Assembly (NCBI RefSeq): GCF_000565015.1
Contig: NZ_JDFF01000024.1
Coordinates: 62,001 to 126,000 of the forward strand
Length of the DNA: 64,000 nucleotides
Direction: 5' to 3'
DNA from: Porphyromonas catoniae ATCC 51270
GTDB taxonomy: Bacteria; Bacteroidota; Bacteroidia; Bacteroidales; Porphyromonadaceae
Numbering within the stretch: the first letter of the stretch is position 1; every line of letters begins with the position of its first letter. Both the position numbers and the translations under genes were made by a program. Below, one piece after another: positions 57,300 to 64,000 of this stretch. Under the pieces are notes generated by a model. That model was not told where the DNA came from. It made no database searches and was given only the letters and a program-made list of their open reading frames with translations.

Positions 57300-57500
57300 T
57301 ATAAATCTTTCAATCTGCACATGCTGATTACTAATTGCTTACCTACTTTCTCTTCCCTCCTCGCGCGTGGTACATCTATCGAGTTAACAGACCTTCACCT
57401 GGGGGAGCTTGGCAGGTTGGTTTCTTTCCCTTTTTGCAATGTCTAATAGCATGAAACTGTAGACGCCCCCTGTGAACCAACCTATATGAACACAAAAAAG

Positions 57501-57612
57501 TACCCACTCGTGGGTTGCCTTTGATACCCACGGGTAGGTATGAAATGTAACCCACGAGTGGGTACCAGAGATAACCCATGGGTGGGTGTCAAGGAAGACC
57601 TACGAGTAGGTT
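57501..57612. repeat. Tandem dyad array 9 (family B), five units
   Basis: 16-nt units at 57501, 57525, 57549, 57573 and 57597, an exact 24-bp step with 8-nt spacers: TACCCACTCGTGGGTT, TACCCACGGGTAGGTA, AACCCACGAGTGGGTA, AACCCATGGGTGGGTG and GACCTACGAGTAGGTT. The last keeps perfect symmetry through a paired C-to-T and G-to-A change. It lies 202 and 189 bp from the divergent HU and clpP -7 boxes. The rest of the 57245-57858 gap shows only those boxes. Confidence 0.9.
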
Positions 57613-57800
57613 CTTTTTTCGCTAAGGGGGTGAGGTGCCAATGGAGTGTGTGAGTTGTTCATTATTAGTCTGTTATGATGGTATAGACCTAGATAATATG
57701 AGCATGTGCTGGCGAAGGAATATTTCTTCGACTCCTAGGGCTAAGGTAAGGGTGTATTTCACCTCTACTGTGCGTAAGCCCTATTATTCAGAATTATTTC

Positions 57801-57808
57801 TACCTTTG
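57801..57808 (+). promoter_or_regulatory. Candidate -7 box of clpP
   Basis: TACCTTTG, ending 50 nt before the chosen ATG at 57859 and 17 nt before an in-frame ATG at 57826. Confidence 0.52.
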
Positions 57809-57858
57809 TTTTATAGAGCTGATATATGAATAGGCTCTTTGTACTACCCCAAAATAGA

Positions 57859-58539
57859 ATGAACGAATTTAAGAAGTTTGCCATAGGGCACCTTGGAATG
57901 AATTCCCTTGCCCTTGATGACTACATGCAGGTGCAGAGTAGCTATATCTCACCTACAATCATCGAGGAGCGTCCTATGAACGTGGCTCAGATGGATGTGT
58001 TTTCTCGTCTGATGATGGATCGCATCATCTTCCTTGGGACACAAATCAACGACTACACGGCCAATGTAATACAGGCTCAGCTACTCTTCCTTGATAGCAG
58101 TGAGCCAGGCAAGGATATATCTATCTACATCAACTCCCCTGGGGGCTCTGTCTATGCTGGCTATGGCATCTATGACACCATGCAGTACATCAGTTGCGAC
58201 ATCTCTACTATCTGTACCGGCGTGGCAGCTTCTATGGCCTCAATTCTACTTGTAGCAGGGACAAAAGGCAAACGCTATGCCCTTCCACATTCGCGTGTCA
58301 TGATTCATCAGCCCTTGGGTGGTATGCAAGGTCAGGCTAGTGATATGGAGATTGCTGCACGAGAAATTATTAAGGTGAAGAAGGAGCTCTATACCATCCT
58401 CTCCAACCACTCTGGACAGAGCTTCGAGACCATCGAGCGAGATAGTGACCGAGACTACTGGATGACTGCCTCTGAGGCGGAAGCCTATGGGATGGTAGAC
58501 CGTGTACTAGTACGTGACGAGGCAAAGAAGAATGGCTAA
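57859..58539 (+). CDS. clpP: ClpP protease subunit
   Basis: Serine protease chamber that degrades proteins fed by ClpX. The 226 residues carry the Ser in GVAASMASILLVAG near 134-147, the His in RVMIHQPLGG near 158-167 and a late Asp, with SIYINSPGGSVYAGYG near 93-108. The start MNEFKKFAIGHLGMNS is chosen because it aligns with Bacteroides ClpP; an ATG 11 codons upstream is also in frame. The 3' end overlaps clpX by 8 nt. Confidence 0.95.
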   Translation: MNEFKKFAIGHLGMNSLALDDYMQVQSSYISPTIIEERPMNVAQMDVFSRLMMDRIIFLGTQINDYTANVIQAQLLFLDSSEPGKDISIYINSPGGSVYAGYGIYDTMQYISCDISTICTGVAASMASILLVAGTKGKRYALPHSRVMIHQPLGGMQGQASDMEIAAREIIKVKKELYTILSNHSGQSFETIERDSDRDYWMTASEAEAYGMVDRVLVRDEAKKNG

Positions 58540-59767
58540 GAAGCACGAATCACACTGTGCCTTCTGTGGGCAACCCGAGAGTCAGGTCGGTGGCCTCCTA
58601 CAGGGGCTAGATGCCCAGATTTGCACGGAGTGTCTCTACAGAGGGTATCACCTGTTGGAGGAGATCACTGGAGGCAGTGCGTCTTCACTCGAATCTCGCA
58701 CCCCTCAAGAGGAACTGAAAGACCTCCCCAAGCCTCAAGAGATAAAGGAATACCTTGATGGTTACGTCGTAGGACAGGAAGAGGCTAAGCGTTACCTTTC
58801 GGTAGCGGTTTACAATCACTACAAACGTCTTCAGCAGAAGCAAGACGCTAGTGATGATGTGGAGATCGAGAAGAGCAATATCCTCCTGCTTGGCCCCACA
58901 GGTACGGGTAAGACCCTTCTTGCAAAGACCATAGCTCGCCTGCTGAAGGTGCCATTCACTATCGTGGATGCTACAGTCCTGACTCAGGCAGGCTATGTTG
59001 GGGAGGATATTGAGAGCCTACTTACCCGACTGCTTCAGGTCGCAGACTACGATGTAGCTGCTGCTGAGCGGGGGATTGTTTTCATTGATGAGATCGATAA
59101 GATTGCTCGTAAGGGGGACAACCCCTCCATCACAAGAGATGTCAGCGGAGAGGGAGTACAGCAGGGGCTGCTTAAGCTCCTGGAAGGGTCGGTAGTGAAT
59201 GTACCCCCTCAGGGTGGGCGCAAGCATCCTGACCAAAAGATGATTCAGGTCAATACCCAGCAGATACTCTTCATTTGTGCCGGTGCCTTCGATGGTATAG
59301 AGCGTAAGATTGCTCACCGACTGAACACCCGAGTGGTGGGCTACAATAGCCCAGGAGCCAAGCATGCTCACCTAATGGAGGAAGAACTGATGAAGTACGT
59401 TGATGCTCGTGACCTTAAAAGCTTTGGGCTTATCCCAGAGATTATAGGACGTCTGCCCATTATTACCCATCTCAACCCTCTACAACGTGATACGTTGAGG
59501 ATGATCCTCACCGAGCCAAAGAATGCCCTGGTACGCCAGTACACGAAGATGTTTGAGATGGATGGCATCCAACTGAAGTACACCGATGATGCCCTAGATG
59601 CAATCGTGGACAAAACCATGGAGCAGAAGCTTGGGGCTCGTGGACTGCGCTCCATTATGGAACAGGTGATGATGGAGGCGATGTACACCCTTCCCTCCCA
59701 GAAGGTCAAGACATTCACCATCGATCGCCCCTACGTAGAGAACCAACTCACCGCCCGTGCCTCGTGA
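58532..59767 (+). CDS. clpX: ClpX unfoldase
   Basis: AAA+ partner of ClpP. The 411 residues have the N-terminal zinc finger CAFCGQPE...CTECL near 9-34, the P-loop [12 protein letters not shown] near 120-131, Walker [12 protein letters not shown] near 184-194, and the ClpX-specific [10 protein letters not shown] and [10 protein letters not shown] blocks. The start at 58532 overlaps clpP by 8 nt; an ATG six codons upstream is possible. The pair is followed by recQ after 102 nt. Confidence 0.96.
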   Translation: MAKKHESHCAFCGQPESQVGGLLQGLDAQICTECLYRGYHLLEEITGGSASSLESRTPQEELKDLPKPQEIKEYLDGYVVGQEEAKRYLSVAVYNHYKRLQQKQDASDDVEIEKSNILLLGPTGTGKTLLAKTIARLLKVPFTIVDATVLTQAGYVGEDIESLLTRLLQVADYDVAAAERGIVFIDEIDKIARKGDNPSITRDVSGEGVQQGLLKLLEGSVVNVPPQGGRKHPDQKMIQVNTQQILFICAGAFDGIERKIAHRLNTRVVGYNSPGAKHAHLMEEELMKYVDARDLKSFGLIPEIIGRLPIITHLNPLQRDTLRMILTEPKNALVRQYTKMFEMDGIQLKYTDDALDAIVDKTMEQKLGARGLRSIMEQVMMEAMYTLPSQKVKTFTIDRPYVENQLTARAS

Positions 59768-59869
59768 TGGCGGATGTGTTCATATAATATTGTATTACTC
59801 ATAAACCTAATTCGCATAACTTACCGATAATTGCTCCCTTGGAGTTCTTATAATCGTGGTACGGATAGC

Positions 59870-62047
59870 ATGATGGGAATAGACCTACCTCAGGCACTGA
59901 AGGAATACTTTGGTTTTGACCAATTTAAGGGCAACCAGCGTGAGATCATAGAGCAGACGCTCCAGGGTCGGGATACCTTTGTCCTTATGCCTACAGGTGG
60001 AGGCAAGAGCCTATGCTATCAGCTCCCCGCACTACTGATGGACGGGACGGCTGTGATCATCTCACCTCTGATTGCTTTGATGAAGAACCAGGTCGATGCT
60101 GTACGTGGCTTCTGTGAAGAAGATACGGTGGCGCACTTCCTGAACTCATCACTCTCGCGAGCTAAACTCGAAGAGGTCAAGCAGGATGTACGCTCGGGTA
60201 GAACGAAGCTACTCTATGTAGCCCCAGAGTCACTACACAAGCAGGAGAACATTGACCTCCTGCGGGAGGTGCCGATTTCTTTCTACGCCGTAGATGAGGC
60301 ACACTGCATCTCGGAGTGGGGACATGACTTTCGCCCAGAGTACCGCAAGATTCGCAGTCTTGTGTCAGAGATTGCTCCCCGTCCAATCATGGCTCTCACA
60401 GCTACCGCTACACCTAAGGTGCAACATGACATCATGAAGAACCTAGGTATCGAGGATGCTGTTGTATTCCAGAGTTCGTTCAACCGTCCCAACCTTCTTT
60501 ATCAGATACGTCCCAAGACGGCAGACGTAGATAGGGATATAGTGCGTTATATCCTTGCTAACCCTAAGAAGAGCGGTATCGTCTACTGCATGCGTCGTAC
60601 AAGGGTAGAGACTCTAGCCCAAGTACTGCAAGCTAATGGTATTAAGGCGTTGCCCTATCACGCAGGGTTGGAGGCTAAGGAGCGTATGGAGAATCAAGAC
60701 GCGTTCATTGAAGAGCGTGTTGATGTCATTGTTGCTACCATCGCCTTCGGGATGGGCATAGACAAGCCTGATGTGCGCTATGTCATTCACTACGATATGC
60801 CCAAGAGCCTTGAGGGATATTATCAGGAGACAGGGCGTGCAGGTAGAGACGGAGGTGAGGGCGTGTGTATTGCCTACTACGACCCAAATGAACTGGAGAA
60901 GCTAGAGCGTTTTACCAAAGGACGCTCTGTGGCAGATCAGGAGATAGCACGTGTACTGCTACGTGAGACTGCTGATTATGCCGAGACTACTCTGTGCCGA
61001 AGGTCATTCCTTTTGAATTACTTCGGTGAGCACTACGAGAAAGAGAATTGTGGGAGTTGCGATAATTGTTTAGTACCTAAGAATAAAGTGGAAGCTAAAG
61101 AATTGCTTGTAAACTTACTTGAGGTTGTCAGCACACTCAAGGAGAAATTTAACGCTGACTATATCATTACCATCCTCAAGGGAGAGACGAATTCTGATGT
61201 GATGTCTTTTCATCACGAGGAATTGGATTGCTTTGGGGTGGGCCAAGATATCGATGAGACGACTTGGACGACGATTATTCGGCAAGCCCTTATCGCTGGC
61301 TATTTAGAGAAGGATGTGGAGAACTATGGTCTTCTAAAAATCACCTCTGCGGGGAAGAAGTATATGAAAAAGCCAGTCAGCTTCAAGATTACCGAGAGTG
61401 AGGATGATCCTGATGAGGTGTCATCGGCAGGGCAGGGTAGTGGAAGTGGAGAGTCGACCGACCCTACACTGTATGCTATTATGAAGGACTTGCGTAAGAA
61501 GATGGGACAGCAGAATGGTGTCCCCCCTTACGTCATCTTCCAGGATACATCTCTGGAGGCTATGGCGACCTTCTACCCTGTCACTATGGAGGAGCTCCAG
61601 AATATCCCAGGTGTAGGTGCAGGTAAAGCTGCCCGCTACGGACAGAAGTTCCTTGAAGTTATTCGTCGCCATGTCAAGGAGAACGATATTGAGCGTCCTG
61701 CTGACATGCGAGTGCGCACACTACCTAATAAGTCCAAGCTAAAGGTTAGTATCATTCAGCAGATAGACCGTAAGGTAGCACTAGATGATATAGCTATTGC
61801 TTTGGGCCTAGACTTCGATGTACTCATCGGTGAGGTTGAGGCGATTGTCTATTCTGGTACACGCATCAACATCGACTACTTCATTATGGAAATCGTCGAC
61901 GAAGACCGCATAGAGGAAATCTACGAATATTTCAAGACATCTACGACGGACGACATCAATGAGGCACTCTCTAACCTAGGCAGTGATTTCTCTGAGGAGG
62001 AAGTTCGACTTGTGCGTATTAAGTTCCTCTCTGAGCTAGCTAACTAA
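59870..62047 (+). CDS. recQ: ATP-dependent DNA helicase RecQ
   Basis: 3'-5' helicase in recombination and repair. The 725 residues show FKGNQREIIEQ (motif 0), LMPTGGGKSLCYQLPAL near 43-59, VDEAHCISEWGHDFRPEY near 141-158, FNRPNL, YQETGRAGRDGG near 322-333, the zinc-binding CGSCDNC near 402-408, a winged-helix part and an HRDC domain near 540-610 (NIPGVGAGKAARYG). Beyond it is a further helix-turn-helix-like tail of about 110 residues. The start is one of two adjacent ATGs (59870, 59873); a TTG at 59831 is less likely. Confidence 0.94.
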   Translation: MMGIDLPQALKEYFGFDQFKGNQREIIEQTLQGRDTFVLMPTGGGKSLCYQLPALLMDGTAVIISPLIALMKNQVDAVRGFCEEDTVAHFLNSSLSRAKLEEVKQDVRSGRTKLLYVAPESLHKQENIDLLREVPISFYAVDEAHCISEWGHDFRPEYRKIRSLVSEIAPRPIMALTATATPKVQHDIMKNLGIEDAVVFQSSFNRPNLLYQIRPKTADVDRDIVRYILANPKKSGIVYCMRRTRVETLAQVLQANGIKALPYHAGLEAKERMENQDAFIEERVDVIVATIAFGMGIDKPDVRYVIHYDMPKSLEGYYQETGRAGRDGGEGVCIAYYDPNELEKLERFTKGRSVADQEIARVLLRETADYAETTLCRRSFLLNYFGEHYEKENCGSCDNCLVPKNKVEAKELLVNLLEVVSTLKEKFNADYIITILKGETNSDVMSFHHEELDCFGVGQDIDETTWTTIIRQALIAGYLEKDVENYGLLKITSAGKKYMKKPVSFKITESEDDPDEVSSAGQGSGSGESTDPTLYAIMKDLRKKMGQQNGVPPYVIFQDTSLEAMATFYPVTMEELQNIPGVGAGKAARYGQKFLEVIRRHVKENDIERPADMRVRTLPNKSKLKVSIIQQIDRKVALDDIAIALGLDFDVLIGEVEAIVYSGTRINIDYFIMEIVDEDRIEEIYEYFKTSTTDDINEALSNLGSDFSEEEVRLVRIKFLSELAN

Positions 62048-62080
62048 CCTACTCTTTGACCCAACAAGACAATACAAGAG

Positions 62081-63478
62081 ATGAGATATAAGACAGCCCT
62101 GATCCTACTTAGCCTATTCTCCGCAGGTAGTGTACTCGCCACTCAGCCTAAGAAGGATGAGCCACAGAAGAAAAATGTAGCCGACGAGGTGGTTTGGATG
62201 GTAGGTGACGAACCTATACTCCTTTCGGATATAGAGTACCAGAAGCTAGTTCTACGTAGCGAAGGGCATAATATCGAGGGGGACTTAGACTGCGTCATCC
62301 CAGAGAGGATAGCCATACAGAAGCTTTTCTTGAACCAAGCTAAGATTGATAGCGTTGAAGCCAATGAGACCCAAGTCAATCGCATGGTGGAGATGTGGAT
62401 TCAGAATGCCATCTCTCAGCTTGGCTCCAAGGAAAAGCTTGAGGAATACTTCAATAAAAAGCTATCTCAGATACGGGAGGAGCAGGCTGCACAGATGCGT
62501 AATGAGGAGATTGTACGTGCCATGCAGCAAAAGATAGCCCAAGGGGTACAAGTCTCTCCCTCTGAGATTAGTTCCTTTTACAAGGGAATACCACAGGATA
62601 GTCTTCCCTTCATTCCCAAAACCATCGAGGTCCAAATCATTGCCCTTCAGCCTCAGATACCTCTGACCGAGATAGACCGCGTCAAGGGGATCCTCCGAGG
62701 TTACGCTGATGACATCAATGAGGGGAAGCGCGAATTCTCCACTATTGCTCGCCTTTACTCTGAGGACAAGCGTACGGCTCTTCAGGGCGGGGAATACGGG
62801 TTCGTGGGGAAGGTATCGCTTGACCCGACCTTTGCCGCAGCGGTGTTTAATCTCTCGGATAAGGCACGAGTCTCTCCCATTATCAAAACTGATGAGGGCT
62901 ACCACATTGCTCAGCTCATTGAGAAGCGGGGTGACTTAGTCAACTTCCGCCATATCCTTGTTCGTCCTGTCGTGGATGAGGCAGCGATAGCGTCAGCGAC
63001 TCATCGTATCGACTCCATAGCTAAGCTGATTAGTGAGGATCGACTTACTTTCGAGCAGGCTGCAGAGCTCTACTCAGAGGATAAGGATACCTTCAACAAT
63101 GGAGGGCTGATGATCAACACCTCTAACGAGAGTGATTTCTCTGGTTCATCAAACTTCCGCTACGAAGACCTTCCTCAGGATGTGGCGAAGGTTGCCTATG
63201 AGCTGAAGGTGGGGGAAGTCTCTAAGCCTTTCACAATGCGTACAGCGAAGGGTCTTGAGCAAGTTGCCATTATTCGTCTGAAGGATGTGCATAACGAACA
63301 CATGGCGAACATGAATACTGACTTCCGTACGATTAAGGAGCTGGCTCTATCGAAGAAGCGGAGTAAGATCATTGATGAGTGGATACGCAAGAAGCAAAAG
63401 GAAACCCATATCCACATAAACGATAGCTATCGCAATTGTGCCTTTCAGTATCCAGGCTGGGTACACGAAGAAGAGTAG
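62081..63478 (+). CDS. SurA-like periplasmic peptidyl-prolyl isomerase
   Basis: Chaperone for outer-membrane protein folding. The 465 residues have a signal peptide (1-20, ending VLA), an N-terminal SurA helical part (ADEVVWMVGDEPILLSDIEYQKL near 34-56) and two parvulin domains: ARLYSEDKRTALQGGEYGFVGK near 224-245 with TDEGYHIAQLIEKRG, and AAELYSEDKDTFNNGGLMINT near 327-347. It lies 33 nt behind recQ. The stop codon lies inside a terminator stem. Confidence 0.9.
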   Translation: MRYKTALILLSLFSAGSVLATQPKKDEPQKKNVADEVVWMVGDEPILLSDIEYQKLVLRSEGHNIEGDLDCVIPERIAIQKLFLNQAKIDSVEANETQVNRMVEMWIQNAISQLGSKEKLEEYFNKKLSQIREEQAAQMRNEEIVRAMQQKIAQGVQVSPSEISSFYKGIPQDSLPFIPKTIEVQIIALQPQIPLTEIDRVKGILRGYADDINEGKREFSTIARLYSEDKRTALQGGEYGFVGKVSLDPTFAAAVFNLSDKARVSPIIKTDEGYHIAQLIEKRGDLVNFRHILVRPVVDEAAIASATHRIDSIAKLISEDRLTFEQAAELYSEDKDTFNNGGLMINTSNESDFSGSSNFRYEDLPQDVAKVAYELKVGEVSKPFTMRTAKGLEQVAIIRLKDVHNEHMANMNTDFRTIKELALSKKRSKIIDEWIRKKQKETHIHINDSYRNCAFQYPGWVHEEE

Positions 63479-63499
63479 GGGATAGACCCTTACTCTTCT
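63469..63499 (+). terminator. Terminator overlapping the SurA-like stop codon
   Basis: AGAAGAGTAGGG (63469-63480) pairs with CCCTTACTCTTCT (63487-63499), followed by a T-rich stretch (CCCTTATTTTCC). Confidence 0.75.
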
Positions 63500-63733
63500 C
63501 CCTTATTTTCCCCTTTCCAACTCCTGTTCCTTGCTGCTTTTCTCTAGATAGGTTCTCGGGACATGCTTTTTCCCTTTTCCTAGAAGCCGAGGTATAGGCG
63601 ATGAAAGAGGCTTCAGATTAGTAGCAGGTAAGAGGTCAAATTTCTTCTCAAAGATGGTTTCGGCTAGCGAAATGGGTGTTTAACCATTACTTGTCAGAAT
63701 ACTTCTTTGTGGATTATAAGGAGTAGCCTAAAT

Positions 63734-63848
63734 AGGTTATGAGGAAAACCCTTCTGAGGTTATGGGGATACCTCTGATGAGGTTGCGAGGGAAACCCTCA
63801 CGAGGTGACGAGGGTACCTCCCACAGGGTAGAGAAATAGCCCTTAGAA
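63734..63848. repeat. Tandem dyad array 10 (family E), five units
   Basis: 23-bp units start at 63734, 63757, 63780, 63803 and 63826. The starts read AGGTTATGAGG, AGGTTATGGGG, AGGTTGCGAGG, AGGTGACGAGG and GGGTAGAGAAA, each with a matching right arm (such as GAGGT...ACCTC, or AGGG...CCCT in the last). A possible sixth unit precedes it near 63711. It ends 41 bp before the next start codon. The stretch 63500-63710 shows nothing. Confidence 0.8.
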
Positions 63849-63889
63849 TAGAGTAGGCGGGAGCCTCATTTTGGAAGAATAGAAACTTG

Positions 63890-64000
63890 ATGGGTCAAAT
63901 CACAGAGCATCATACCGAGCCTACACGCTCACTGCAGCTGATTATAGCATTTTTAGCTATTGTCGTCATTGGCATTAGCTATCTGACCTCTAGTGCTTCT
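63890..64000 (+). CDS. N-terminal fragment of a membrane-anchored or exported protein
   Basis: Only 37 codons are in the window. The product begins MGQITEHHTEPTRSLQ, followed by one strong hydrophobic stretch (LIIAFLAIVVIGISYL), then TSSAS at the edge, so it is a membrane anchor or signal segment after a polar start. No family can be named. A near-match to the -7 box (TCATTTTG, 63866-63873) lies just upstream, with array 10 directly before that. Confidence 0.5.
   Translation, partial: MGQITEHHTEPTRSLQLIIAFLAIVVIGISYLTSSAS

Overview
The window reads as a chromosomal segment of a Porphyromonas-like member of the Bacteroidales. The evidence is the gene content: a NanH-type sialidase, a dipeptidyl peptidase III with a long C-terminal extension, DUF4831, DUF5606, YbbR and long NusB proteins of the Bacteroidetes kind, a septum-initiator/MenA/LysC run, a 2-oxoacid:ferredoxin oxidoreductase set, and many upstream sites fitting the Bacteroidetes -7 promoter consensus TAnnTTTG. 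It is housekeeping plus nutrient-scavenging sequence. I see no phage, insertion sequence, rRNA, tRNA or CRISPR array.

Layout. 1-2305: start of a LysE-type exporter, a DUF488 protein and MeaB. 2400-12114: a sialoglycan/peptide scavenging region, with DPP III and sialidase on the minus strand and, divergently, a NanT-like transporter, a YhcH/NanQ anomerase, a NanM-like kelch protein and a thioredoxin-fold protein. 12602-16821: DUF4831, a proton-peptide symporter and a MATE exporter. 17108-28829: a long minus-strand block with a barrel protein, a glycosyltransferase, mazG, dsbD, a pseudouridine synthase, small membrane proteins, menA, lysC, ftsE, a TPM protein and lemA. 29378-33378: ilvE behind a ferredoxin-dependent 2-oxoacid oxidoreductase operon. 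34270-37623: rfbACDB for dTDP-L-rhamnose. 38402-44850: kbl, DUF5606, then nusB-yajC-ybbR-coaE and dprA. 45318-57244: parE, eno, a phosphate transporter, recR-GNAT-ligA, rng, a 30-residue basic protein and HU. 57859-64000: clpP-clpX-recQ and a SurA-like foldase, then a cut-off gene.

How they work together. Secreted sialidase, the sialic-acid uptake and mutarotation genes, DPP III and the peptide symporter fit an organism feeding on host glycoproteins and peptides. IlvE plus the oxidoreductase fit branched-chain amino-acid fermentation to acyl-CoA. The right half is replication, repair, RNA decay and proteolysis.

The most unusual signal is in the intergenic DNA. Ten arrays of 3-6 short dyad-symmetric units, each 14-19 bp and spaced at 22-24 bp, lie at about 412, 7684, 12208, 29016, 33850, 40337, 45088, 49060, 57501 and 63734. 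They fall into five unrelated unit sequences with one shared architecture. Every one lies 5' of at least one gene, and wherever a -7 box can be proposed the array lies upstream of it (about 110-340 bp in most cases). An eleventh, degenerate array at about 38244 is the exception: it sits between two convergent genes. I do not recognise this system.
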